In this document: positions 43,134 to 51,230 of the stretch, one piece after another
Layout of the letters: each line of letters starts with the position of its first letter
How positions within the stretch are numbered: the stretch's first letter is position 1
Assembly (NCBI RefSeq): GCF_001373415.1
Contig: NZ_CDSE01000012.1
Span: 1-54,376 of the forward strand
Direction of reading: 5' to 3'
Length of the DNA stretch: 54,376 bases
DNA from: Paenibacillus dakarensis
GTDB lineage: Bacteria > Bacillota > Bacilli > Paenibacillales > Paenibacillaceae
Translations under genes and position numbers: made by a program
The notes under the pieces: model-generated
Told to the model about the DNA's origin: nothing
Database searches by the model: none
What the model saw: only the letters and a program-made list of their open reading frames with translations

Positions 43134-43577
43134 ATGATTTTAGGAATGATGTTAGCCATAATTGCGGGTTCACTGGTAAGTTTACAAACTATTTTCAACA
43201 GCAAGGTTAATGAAAAGGCGAGCCCTTGGTCAACTACTGCGTTAGTACTTGGCCTCGGTTTTGCGGCATCATTGATTATCAGCTTAGTCGTTGAAGGGAA
43301 GAATACATTTACTATTTTTGGGCAGATGCAGCCATGGTACTGGTTCAGCGGAATGATTGGCGTGGGCGTTGTTATCTGTTTGGTGCATGGTATAAGGCTT
43401 CTTGGCCCCACATATGCGATTTCAGTTGTGATGACCTCCCAACTAGGCTTTGCTCTGTTGTGGGACTCTTTAGGATGGTTCGGTCTGGAAAAGGTTCCGT
43501 TTACATTCAATCAGCTGCTGGGTGTGCTGGTAATCATTTGTGGTATTATCGTATTTAAAAGAGGGGAAGCCGCGTGA
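43134..43577 (+). CDS. YdcZ-type DMT-superfamily half transporter, copy 2
   Basis: 147 residues from ATG 43134 (ribosome site AGGAG). Same family as the gene at 41939: N-terminus MILGMMLAIIAGSLVSLQTIFNSKVNEKASPWSTTALV, C-terminus FTFNQLLGVLVIICGIIVFKRG. The two copies probably assemble as a heteromer. The sequences are diverged, so the pair is old. Confidence 0.9.
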   Translation: MILGMMLAIIAGSLVSLQTIFNSKVNEKASPWSTTALVLGLGFAASLIISLVVEGKNTFTIFGQMQPWYWFSGMIGVGVVICLVHGIRLLGPTYAISVVMTSQLGFALLWDSLGWFGLEKVPFTFNQLLGVLVIICGIIVFKRGEAA

Positions 43578-43699
43578 TTGGTAAGATGATGGCAAGATGA
43601 ATAAACCGATTTGCTCAGGCAATCCAATGAGTATTGATGGAGTGTTATGATGTAGGGTACAATATTGGAATGATCCGGGATAAAGGGGAGGTACAGAAA

Positions 43700-44149
43700 T
43701 TGAACAATTCATCGTGCAAGAAACCGGCAATGGCCTGCCCATCGACTTATAAAACGTTTAGTTTGGCACTTCAAGCACTTGTTGTGCTGGAGAAGCAGTC
43801 CGGAAAATGCTCAAGCGGGGACATCGCGGCTCATCTCCATACAGATGCAACGCTGCTGCGGAGAATTCTAAAAGCCTTGGCTCATGAACAAATTATTGAG
43901 GCGCGTGAGGGAAGAGACGGAGGATACCGTTTACGTAAGAGCGCTGATTCAATATCTCTAGCCGACGTATACAGTGCACTTCAAATTCACACAACGATTG
44001 CAGACAGCATGTTGGACGCCGCAAGAGAAAACTGTGTCGGCGGACAGATGAAAAATGCATTTTCAGATATTTTGGATGAGATTGAAGAAAGTACGCTGCA
44101 AGTTCTGAAGTCATACACCATTGCAAATATCGTCGAGAAGATTATGTAA
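43700..44149 (+). CDS. Rrf2-family transcriptional regulator
   Basis: 149 residues from TTG 43700, chosen because GGGGAGGT lies nine bases upstream (the open frame begins 66 bp earlier without a ribosome site). Winged-helix Rrf2 domain: YKTFSLALQALVVLEKQ, SSGDIAAHLHTDATLLRRILKALAHEQIIEAREGRDGGYRL. One conserved-region Cys remains (ENCVGGQ) with two near the start (SSCKKPAMAC); the three-Cys cluster of Fe-S Rrf2 proteins is not in its usual spacing. Upstream of and co-oriented with a nitroreductase and a NAD(P)H:quinone/azo-reductase, so likely their redox-responsive repressor. Confidence 0.9.
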   Translation: MNNSSCKKPAMACPSTYKTFSLALQALVVLEKQSGKCSSGDIAAHLHTDATLLRRILKALAHEQIIEAREGRDGGYRLRKSADSISLADVYSALQIHTTIADSMLDAARENCVGGQMKNAFSDILDEIEESTLQVLKSYTIANIVEKIM

Positions 44150-44153
44150 TGTA

Positions 44154-44183
44154 TTGACAATAGAATTATGAATGGCTTATACT
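44154..44183 (+). promoter_or_regulatory. Sigma-A promoter of the nitroreductase gene
   Basis: TTGACA (44154-44159) and TATACT (44178-44183), 18 bp apart. The following AT-rich stretch holds short dyads such as GCATAGTATAATC that could bind the Rrf2 protein. Confidence 0.75.
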
Positions 44184-44259
44184 GTGCAATTATTAGCATA
44201 GTATAATCATAATCAAAACTGTGCATAATTTTACACATAAAAAAACAGGAGTGTTCCAT

Positions 44260-44895
44260 ATGTCCCTAAAGAGAGAAAATAACTACTTCAATTTGGTGAA
44301 AGAACGGCGCTCGGTACGCTATTATGACCCATCCATAACGATTCCAAGAGAAGAGATGGAGGAGATCTTAACAGAGGCAGCATTAGCGCCCTCATCAAGC
44401 AATCTTCAACCCTGGAGATTTTTGGTTATTGATGAAAAGGAGTTAAAAGAAAAGCTTCATCCGATTGCCAATAATCAGAATCAAGTGCTGCAGGCATCCG
44501 CTGTCATTGCAGTGCTGGGTGACATGAAGTGGTATGAAAAAGGAAAGGAAATCTATTCACAAGCCTATGAAGCAGGGCTTATGACAGAGGATATTAAAGA
44601 TCGCTTTATTGCGTCTTCTGCTATGTATCACCGTTTAGATGATGCCAAGAAGAAGAGCATTGTGGATATTGATGGCGGTCTTGTCTCTATGCAGCTGATG
44701 TTATCCGCTAAGGCAAGAGGCTATGACACGGTTCCGATGGGTGGATTTAATGCCGAAAAATTCAAACAGGAATTTAACGTTCCGGATCAGTACGAAACTA
44801 TTATGCTCATCGCGATCGGTAAAGCTGCGAATCCCGGATTCCCTTCTGTAAGACTTCCACTGAATGAAATTACTTTTTGGAATCAAATTATATAA
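44260..44895 (+). CDS. Nitroreductase family protein
   Basis: 211 residues from ATG 44260 (ribosome site CAGGAG). FMN-binding nitroreductase fold: FNLVKERRSVRYYDPSITIPREEM, then ALAPSSSNLQPWRFLVI (flavin phosphate loop) and the C-terminal GGFNAEKFKQEFNVPDQYETIMLIAIGKAA. Reduces nitro compounds or quinones with NAD(P)H. Behind an Rrf2 regulator and in front of an azoreductase-like flavoprotein. Confidence 0.93.
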   Translation: MSLKRENNYFNLVKERRSVRYYDPSITIPREEMEEILTEAALAPSSSNLQPWRFLVIDEKELKEKLHPIANNQNQVLQASAVIAVLGDMKWYEKGKEIYSQAYEAGLMTEDIKDRFIASSAMYHRLDDAKKKSIVDIDGGLVSMQLMLSAKARGYDTVPMGGFNAEKFKQEFNVPDQYETIMLIAIGKAANPGFPSVRLPLNEITFWNQII

Positions 44896-44901
44896 TAAAT
44901 A

Positions 44902-44930
44902 GTGACTATAAAAGATAAAGGTGCTATACT
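44902..44930 (+). promoter_or_regulatory. Promoter of the azoreductase-like gene
   Basis: GTGACT and TATACT, 17 bp apart, 68 bp upstream of the ATG. The -10 is identical to that of the nitroreductase promoter; the -35 is weak. Confidence 0.5.
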
Positions 44931-44998
44931 AATAACATCAAAATTTCAATTAGGTTGCTAACACCTATATAAAACAATCAGACAGGGGAACAGATACA

Positions 44999-45631
44999 AT
45001 GAATATATTAGTTGTTAAAGCAAACAACCGCCCAGCTGCAGAAGCTGTGTCTAGTAAAATGTACGAGACTTTCATGGAAGAGATGAAAGGAACCAATGTA
45101 ACTACTTATGATGTATACGAAGAGGACATGCCATACTTCGGACAGGATCTGTTTAACGCATTCGGAAATGTTCAAAACGGGGTAGAATTATCCGATGTAG
45201 AAGCACGTCTGCTTGCTGCGAAACAAAAAGCAATGGATGCATTGTCTGCAGCGGATGTCGTAGTATTTGCATTCCCGCTTTGGAACCTGACGATTCCTGC
45301 TAAGCTGCAAACATTTATTGATTATGTATACCAAGCCGGGTTTACATTCAGATATAATGAAGAAGGCCAATTAGTTGGGATGATGAAAGACAAGAAGGCT
45401 ATTCTGCTTTCTGCTCGTGGCGGTATTTACTCAACGCCTGAAACAGCTCCAATGGAAATGGCAGTGAGCTACATGCGTAATGTTATTGGCGGCGTATTCG
45501 GAATGGAGATCATTAATGAAGTTGTGATCGAAGGTCATAATGCATTCCCTGCCCGCAAAGATGAAATTATTGCTGAAGGTTTGGAAAGAGTTAAAGCAGC
45601 AGCAGCTGAGCTACAAAAACAAACCGTATAA
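44999..45631 (+). CDS. FMN-dependent NADH:quinone/azo-reductase (AzoR-like)
   Basis: 210 residues, flavodoxin-like fold. FMN site: VVFAFPLWNLTIPAKLQTFIDYVYQAGFTF (the FPLWN loop, about 98-103) and LLSARGGIYS (about 138-147). AzoR-family enzymes reduce azo dyes and quinones with NADH. Third member of the redox module. Ribosome site AGGGGAAC. Confidence 0.93.
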   Translation: MNILVVKANNRPAAEAVSSKMYETFMEEMKGTNVTTYDVYEEDMPYFGQDLFNAFGNVQNGVELSDVEARLLAAKQKAMDALSAADVVVFAFPLWNLTIPAKLQTFIDYVYQAGFTFRYNEEGQLVGMMKDKKAILLSARGGIYSTPETAPMEMAVSYMRNVIGGVFGMEIINEVVIEGHNAFPARKDEIIAEGLERVKAAAAELQKQTV

Positions 45632-45695
45632 TTGAGCTTTCTCAAAAGTAGATTTCTTGATTAACGAGGCAGCTCATTCGAGAAAATCACACAAA

Positions 45696-45752
45696 ATATA
45701 AAGACATGGTGATGCTAGGGAGGATATCCCGGCACCGCCATGTCTTTATTTT
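45696..45752 (+). repeat. Dispersed hairpin repeat, copy 2 (also terminator)
   Basis: Stem AAAGACATGG / CCATGTCTTT with a loop AGGGAGGATATCCCGGCAC that differs at one position from the copy at 30455-30510. A T-rich tail follows. Lies after the azoreductase-like gene. Confidence 0.75.
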
Positions 45753-45915
45753 GTCTATGGATTTCTGTGCAAGCCTTTTTTGTTCGGAAATTTGGCTGTT
45801 TTATTGAGGACACCTGTTCTTTAGCCCTATTTAAACCGGTGTTGAAAAGGCACAAGAACATGACCTTCAAATGAATAACATAATAGATGAGAACACAAAA
45901 AGCGAGGTGATTAAG

Positions 45916-46335
45916 GTGTCTGCTGGAAAAAAGAAGAGATCTCGCCGTCATAGAGAAACAGACCAATACGTGGGGAAGCCGGTCATGGTTGTTTTAAAGG
46001 ATGGAAGTTATTATATTGGAATTCTCAATGATGTTAATAAGGATGCACTTACTCTTTCCGGAATTCAGCCTGAAATGAGGCTCCCTGATTACTTTATGAG
46101 TAATCAAGCTCAAGATCGGGCACAGATTTCGGGCTTCTTAAGTAATCTATTTGGCAGCTTTGGAGGCTTTGGAGGTGGAGGCGCAGCAGGAGCGGAAGCT
46201 GGAGTTGGAGCTAATGAAGGCGGGGGCGGCAGGATGAATCTTTTTGAAATGTTCGGGAAAATCATGCCCCATATCCAGGTTGGTATAAAAATGGTTAAGA
46301 CAATTATGCCGTTGATCGGAATGTTTAAAATATAG
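45916..46335 (+). CDS. Sm-like N-domain, Gly-rich linker, hydrophobic tail
   Basis: 139 residues from GTG 45916 (ribosome site GAGGTG). A basic start (KKKRSRRHR) is followed by a short Sm-like strand pattern YVGKPVMVVLKDGSYYIGILNDVNKDALTLSG (about 20-52). A Phe/Gly/Ala-rich low-complexity segment (about 78-110) and an amphipathic C-terminus of about 30 residues (MFGKIMPHIQVGIKMVKTIMPLIGMFKI) follow. I do not recognise a named family. The Sm-like fold suggests an RNA or peptide partner; the C-terminal helix may sit on the membrane. Function is not assigned. Confidence 0.72.
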   Translation: MSAGKKKRSRRHRETDQYVGKPVMVVLKDGSYYIGILNDVNKDALTLSGIQPEMRLPDYFMSNQAQDRAQISGFLSNLFGSFGGFGGGGAAGAEAGVGANEGGGGRMNLFEMFGKIMPHIQVGIKMVKTIMPLIGMFKI

Positions 46336-46368
46336 GAATCCCTGAGGCTGTCGAAGACATTAAGGTCT

Positions 46369-46396
46369 AAAGCGCTTGAATAAATCAAGCGCTCTT
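46369..46396. terminator. Bidirectional terminator
   Basis: AAAGCGCTTGA / TCAAGCGCTCTT with a 5-nt loop, between the Sm-like gene and the convergent pentapeptide gene. Confidence 0.8.
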
Positions 46397-46404
46397 TGTG
46401 TTTC

Positions 46405-47274
46405 CTAGTGATGGCTCCAATGCATTGGATAAATAAGTGAAGCGGGTATTCGTGTAGTATGATCACCTTTTGCTGCATTAAGCTGTGTTTGTGTGAGAAA
46501 AAGGCTGCCTGTCAGGTCGGCGCCCCGAAGATCAGCATCCCGAAGATCAGCTCCAATGAGGTCCGCCACTCTCAAATCCGTTCCTTTTAAGTTTGCAGCA
46601 ATTAAATAAGCTCCTCTTAAATTAGCGCAGCGGAGATCGGCGCCTTTCAAGTTGGCACCCATGAGGTCGATTCCCCGACCTTCGATTTTTGGCTTGAAAG
46701 CCGGACTCGGATTCTGCTGCTTGGCTTCATTCCGAACGAGTTCGCTTGTTCTTAGAAGAAGTGTGTTGACGCTGGCACGATGAGAAGCGACATCAAGTTC
46801 CAGAATGAATTGTGGGCTCAGACTTGTAAGTCTTTGGGTATCCTGCTCAGCGAGTCGAAGTTCTGAATGGATAGGATGAGCCCCATTAAGGCTAAGCGCT
46901 TCAGATAGATACCAGAGAAGTTCATGGAGCTGCCACATGACCGGGAAGACTTGATACATTTCAGCTGCTGACTTTGGATTGTTACGCCAATCCTGACCAC
47001 CATAAGTAACCTGAGAAACTTGTTGCCCGGCACCAAAGCAATCATATACCGTACAGCCGCGGAAGCCTATCTGTCTTAGTTTTGTATGAACCCTGCACCG
47101 GAAATTATCCTGAAGATGTTTGCATGGATGTCCTGCATCCTTACTCACGGCGAAATCAACGGAAGCAGAGAAGGGGAGTGCAACACAGCAAAGGCCGAAG
47201 CAGTTCTCGCAATTTGCTTGAAGATGGCTACGATCCAGAAATGGCTTCGTTTTTGAGTCATGATCCTGATTCAT
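46405..47274 (-). CDS. Pentapeptide-repeat protein with Cys-rich N-domain
   Basis: 289 residues. N-terminal domain (about 18-90) with nine Cys in CENCFGLCCVALPF, HPCKHLQDNFRCRVH and FRGCTVYDCFGAG; spacing suits a zinc or Fe-S cluster. A helical middle (about 100-195) is followed by about eleven pentapeptide repeats (A-(D/N)-L-x-G, about 203-262) that build a quadrilateral beta-helix. The same domain pair occurs in other Firmicutes as an uncharacterised family. It is not a DNA-mimic of the Qnr kind by layout. Divergent from gerA. Confidence 0.88.
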   Translation of the reverse strand: MNQDHDSKTKPFLDRSHLQANCENCFGLCCVALPFSASVDFAVSKDAGHPCKHLQDNFRCRVHTKLRQIGFRGCTVYDCFGAGQQVSQVTYGGQDWRNNPKSAAEMYQVFPVMWQLHELLWYLSEALSLNGAHPIHSELRLAEQDTQRLTSLSPQFILELDVASHRASVNTLLLRTSELVRNEAKQQNPSPAFKPKIEGRGIDLMGANLKGADLRCANLRGAYLIAANLKGTDLRVADLIGADLRDADLRGADLTGSLFLTQTQLNAAKGDHTTRIPASLIYPMHWSHH

Positions 47275-47426
47275 TTATACATAAACTCCGTTTCTCGTTG
47301 GAATAATTACAGAGCCTGATTATGCATTAAAACAGCAGGTCTGGGACATATTAACTGTAGTTCATCAACAAAGAAAGTTAGAAATAATACGGATTCAATC
47401 TATAAAAAGATGAAAGTGGGATCAAC

Positions 47427-48887
47427 ATGTCGGATTTTAGTGATCAAATCGAGAGTCAACTTAAAGATCTGCTGCATGGAAGCGAAGGTTTGGTCATTAA
47501 ACCACTTGGGAAACAGATTGTTATAGGTTATATGGCAGGCATGGTTGATAGTGCACAATTGAACTTGAATCTTATTGGCAGGTTAGTGCCCCTGGATCAT
47601 GTGAATACATTGGAGGAGTTATCCGATCATATAGCTATTGGTGATTGTAAGCCATTTGATAAGCTCTCTGACGCAATAGAAATGCTGTTAAGCGGATTTG
47701 CTATTGTGCTTCTTAAGGGAGTAGACGGAGGCTTAATCGTCAATGTAACTAACATTCCATCGCGAGCTTCTTCCAGTGCGGATACCGAATCGACCATTTA
47801 TGGTCCCATGATTGCTTTTAGCGAATCGACGGAGAAGAACATTGCCTTGCTTCGGGCTTATATAACCAGCGATAAACTTATTCAGGAAAAAGTGCAGCTG
47901 GATTCAGAAACCAACACAACGGCAACATTGCTGTACATGAATCAAGAGGAGAAGAATCCGTTTGTTGACCTGATCCGCACTCGAATAAAAAACAAAAAAA
48001 TCAAAGGGATAATTGGAAGTCCTTTATTTCTCAAACTGTTGACAGATACTAAATATTCAGTATTTCCCCAAATGGGTTTATCGGAGCGTCCTGACCGTAC
48101 GGCTCAAGCCATTCTGGAAGGCAAGGTCGTCGTTATGGTGGAGGGAAACTCTCAGGTCATTATCGGTCCGAATACATTTACCGATTTCTTTCAATCCGTT
48201 GAAGACCGATATTCAACGTGGGGAATTGGTATGTTTAACCGTTCGCTTCGGGCTCTCGCTTTGGTGATCTCTGTATTCATAACTCCACTGTATGTGGCTG
48301 CATTAACTTATCATTATGAAATGATTCCGATGCCGCTGCTTGAACCTCTTATTACTTCTCGCTCGCGTGTTCCGTTTCCTCCATTATTAGAAGCACTAAT
48401 TATGGAGATTTCCATTGAGCTGTTAAGGGAAGCCGGTGCCCGCCTGCCGACGAAAGTAGGTCAAACGATGGGTATTGTAGGCGGTATTGTTATCGGACAA
48501 GCAGCTGTAGAGGCAGGATTTACGAGTAATATTCTGATACTACTCGTTGCACTCGCTGCGCTTGCTTCGTTCACCACGCCCAATTATATGATGAGCTCGT
48601 CCATCCGGGTTATCCGGTTTCCGATGTTAATTGCTGCCGGAGCATTGGGGCTTATTGGAATTACATTTTTTACGGCGTTTCTAGTGATTCATCTGCTGCG
48701 GATGACTAGTTACGGCAAGCCGTATATGTATCCCCTATATCCTCCAAATAAATCGGGGCTGATCAGCAGCATGCTAGTGACCGAAGCTTCACAGTTTCGA
48801 TATCAGACAGATCTCACCAAAAGCAACGTTAAACAACAAAGTAAATCATGGATTTCTAGATGGTTTAAATCTAACGACAACGAATGA
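47427..48887 (+). CDS. Spore germinant receptor subunit A (GerA family)
   Basis: 486 residues. N-terminal soluble domain (about 1-270) with the family opening DQIESQLKDLLHGSEGLVIK and the LDYRTVxx-like GKVVVMVEGNSQVIIGPNTFTDFFQSVEDRYSTW block, then four to five membrane helices (about 280-440) with RVPFPPLLEALIMEISIELLREAGARLPTKVGQTMGIVGGIVIGQAAVEAGFTS. Sits in the inner spore membrane and senses or transmits the nutrient signal. First gene of a gerA-gerB-gerC operon; which germinant it recognises is unknown. Confidence 0.96.
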   Translation: MSDFSDQIESQLKDLLHGSEGLVIKPLGKQIVIGYMAGMVDSAQLNLNLIGRLVPLDHVNTLEELSDHIAIGDCKPFDKLSDAIEMLLSGFAIVLLKGVDGGLIVNVTNIPSRASSSADTESTIYGPMIAFSESTEKNIALLRAYITSDKLIQEKVQLDSETNTTATLLYMNQEEKNPFVDLIRTRIKNKKIKGIIGSPLFLKLLTDTKYSVFPQMGLSERPDRTAQAILEGKVVVMVEGNSQVIIGPNTFTDFFQSVEDRYSTWGIGMFNRSLRALALVISVFITPLYVAALTYHYEMIPMPLLEPLITSRSRVPFPPLLEALIMEISIELLREAGARLPTKVGQTMGIVGGIVIGQAAVEAGFTSNILILLVALAALASFTTPNYMMSSSIRVIRFPMLIAAGALGLIGITFFTAFLVIHLLRMTSYGKPYMYPLYPPNKSGLISSMLVTEASQFRYQTDLTKSNVKQQSKSWISRWFKSNDNE

Positions 48888-48902
48888 ACGCGAGGTTGAG
48901 CG

Positions 48903-50030
48903 ATGAAGGTACTTTCAAATCCCCCTAAAAATAGTCAGATCCATGCTTATCTCCTGTTCTATTTCATATGTAACGTTCAAATTGGAGTTGGAATATTCAA
49001 TTTTGAACGTTACATCTTTGAGACAGCAAAGCATGATGCATGGATTTCTGTTATTCTTGCAGGTCTGGTTGCACATCTGTTCGTTTGGTTCATTGTTCGG
49101 GCACTTCATAAGTACGAATCGACAGATTTGTACGGCATTCACTTTGACATGTATGGCAAAGTCATTGGAACGGTATTTAACTGTATCTATATGTTGTACT
49201 ACTTATGCATTACCATCATTATCATGAGGAATTATATTGAAGTCATTCAAGGCTGGATCTTCCCAGATATTTCTTCGTGGGTGATTCTCGCGTTAATTTC
49301 ATTATTAATCATCTTTGCAGGATTTGGTGGATTGCGAGTAATCGTAGGCATGTGCCTGCTTGGCTTTATTGTCATTATTTTCACCATGTTATTGTTCCAT
49401 TCATCGCTGGAATATGCCATTTGGTCACAGCTGCTTCCTGTCTTGGAAACGAAAACGGCTAATATTATAGACGGGGCGATCAGAATGAGCTTTAGCTTGG
49501 CAGGCTTCGAGATTATTCTGTTCATTTATCCTTTCGTTGTTAATAAAGAGCGTGCCATGCTGCATTCACAGCTTGCGGTTGGGTTCGCGAATCTTGTGTA
49601 TTTAATCATCATGGTGCTTTCCATCGTATATTTCTCTTCTAATCAATTGGAACGTTCAATCTGGCCTTCCATTAACATGCTTAAAATTGTGAAGTATCCT
49701 TTTCTGGAACGACTCGAGTTTATTGTGGTTTCCGTATGGATGCTCGTGGTTATAACAGGAATTTTGATAAACACATGGGTCGTAACTCGAGGGTTTAAAC
49801 GGATGTGGAATCTCAATCAGAAAGCAACCCTAGTGTTCATTATTGCATTGGCAATGGGAGTTGCTGTAACCATTAAAGGACATGAAACCGTTGATCAGGT
49901 AAACAAAATCATCGGGATGGGAAGTCTCGCATTTTCTTTTGTATATCCATTTCTCCTAAGTTTGCTCGTGCTTATTGTATTTAAGTTTCGTGGACGGAGG
50001 CGATCGAATAAAAAAGGAGGCAGTCAATGA
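48903..50030 (+). CDS. Spore germinant receptor subunit B (GerB family)
   Basis: 375 residues with ten membrane helices, APC-superfamily spore permease. N-terminal YLLFYFICNVQIGVGIFNFERYIFETAKHDAWISVILAGL matches the family. 15 bp after gerA, 4 bp overlap with gerC. Probably binds the germinant. Confidence 0.95.
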   Translation: MKVLSNPPKNSQIHAYLLFYFICNVQIGVGIFNFERYIFETAKHDAWISVILAGLVAHLFVWFIVRALHKYESTDLYGIHFDMYGKVIGTVFNCIYMLYYLCITIIIMRNYIEVIQGWIFPDISSWVILALISLLIIFAGFGGLRVIVGMCLLGFIVIIFTMLLFHSSLEYAIWSQLLPVLETKTANIIDGAIRMSFSLAGFEIILFIYPFVVNKERAMLHSQLAVGFANLVYLIIMVLSIVYFSSNQLERSIWPSINMLKIVKYPFLERLEFIVVSVWMLVVITGILINTWVVTRGFKRMWNLNQKATLVFIIALAMGVAVTIKGHETVDQVNKIIGMGSLAFSFVYPFLLSLLVLIVFKFRGRRRSNKKGGSQ

Positions 50031-51160
50031 GAAAAGTTCAGTTAAGCTTAATAATAGTTCTGCTGCTAGTTCTTACTGCATGCCACCATACCAGTGTGCT
50101 TGAACGGCAATCCATAATGGTGGCATTGGCGTATGAGGCGAAGGAGAATAAAACTTTTCAAGTGACAGGAACGTTCATCGAAGCACAATCGGGACAAAAG
50201 GAAATGAGCCGGTCCGTGTCGGTTGAGGCAGATACGAGTAAAGGCGCTCGTCTCAAGATGAATCAAATGCTTCCATATGAAGTGGCCTCAGGTCAAACAC
50301 GGGTCATTTTGCTGAATCGGGGTATCTTTCAGTATAAAATGTTACATGAAATTGATGTTTTGAGCCGTGACCCGTTTTTCGGAGATATGATCAAAATAGC
50401 TATTGTGGATGGTTCTCCAGGAGATTTGCTTACACATCCATATAAAAACTATTCGAACATAGGAACTTCACTAAATGACTTGTTAGATCATAATACGAGT
50501 GTGAACTGGGTTCCGAATATGACTTTGCATGACTTCACACATTCCACAGGAACAAACAGACTGGATATGGCCATCCCTGTAATCAAGCGTGAAGAAGAAG
50601 AAATTACATTAAGCAGCATTGCTTTAATACACAGGAATCAGATCGTCGGGGAAGCAACCCCGAACGAAGGCTTCTTTCTGAAGACACTGAAAGGCTCCAA
50701 TACACCTTATCTGTACGAGTTAAAGATAAAGAAAGAAGATACAAAAGCCAGCGGCATGGATCAATTTCTTGAAGACGGTGCTAATGAGATAAAAGTGGTG
50801 TTTAATGTGACCAGGAACAAAGGGAAGATAAAGCTTGTAGACCGAAAGAATATCAAATTTACTGCCCATATTGATATTGATGTGGACATTCAGGAAGTAT
50901 CCGAACAATATAGATTTAATGAGAAAGGCGCGATTGAGGCGCTGGAGAATCAATTAAATATCGAATTAACGAATCAGCTGCAGGAATTTCTGGATAAGCT
51001 TCGTAGATTAAAATCCGATTGTGTTGGCTTTGGGGAGGTTTATCGCAGTAAGGTGGGCAATTCCGCACAAGTGGAGGAAAGATGGCACGATGAGTTTCCG
51101 GAGTCTACAATCAAAGGTAAGGTGACCATTCAAGTGATTCGAACAGGAATTATTGAGTAA
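50027..51160 (+). CDS. Spore germinant receptor subunit C (Ger(x)C lipoprotein)
   Basis: 377 residues with a lipoprotein signal (LLLVLTACHH, Cys19). Family opening ERQSIMVALAYEAKENKTFQVTG and the C-terminal FLDKLRRLKSDCVGFGEVYRSK. Anchors on the outer side of the inner spore membrane and completes the A-B-C receptor. Overlaps gerB by 4 bp. Confidence 0.95.
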   Translation: MRKVQLSLIIVLLLVLTACHHTSVLERQSIMVALAYEAKENKTFQVTGTFIEAQSGQKEMSRSVSVEADTSKGARLKMNQMLPYEVASGQTRVILLNRGIFQYKMLHEIDVLSRDPFFGDMIKIAIVDGSPGDLLTHPYKNYSNIGTSLNDLLDHNTSVNWVPNMTLHDFTHSTGTNRLDMAIPVIKREEEEITLSSIALIHRNQIVGEATPNEGFFLKTLKGSNTPYLYELKIKKEDTKASGMDQFLEDGANEIKVVFNVTRNKGKIKLVDRKNIKFTAHIDIDVDIQEVSEQYRFNEKGAIEALENQLNIELTNQLQEFLDKLRRLKSDCVGFGEVYRSKVGNSAQVEERWHDEFPESTIKGKVTIQVIRTGIIE

Positions 51161-51164
51161 AAAA

Positions 51165-51224
51165 AGAACCGCTCATGGATAATGGACGCAATAATGCTTC
51201 CATTATCCGTAGAGCGGTTTTTAA
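51165..51224 (+). terminator. Terminator of the gerABC operon
   Basis: A long stem AACCGCTCATGGATAATGGA / TCCATTATCCGTAGAGCGGT with a T run. It faces the convergent aldo/keto reductase gene and may serve both. Confidence 0.9.
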
Positions 51225-51230
51225 TTATCC

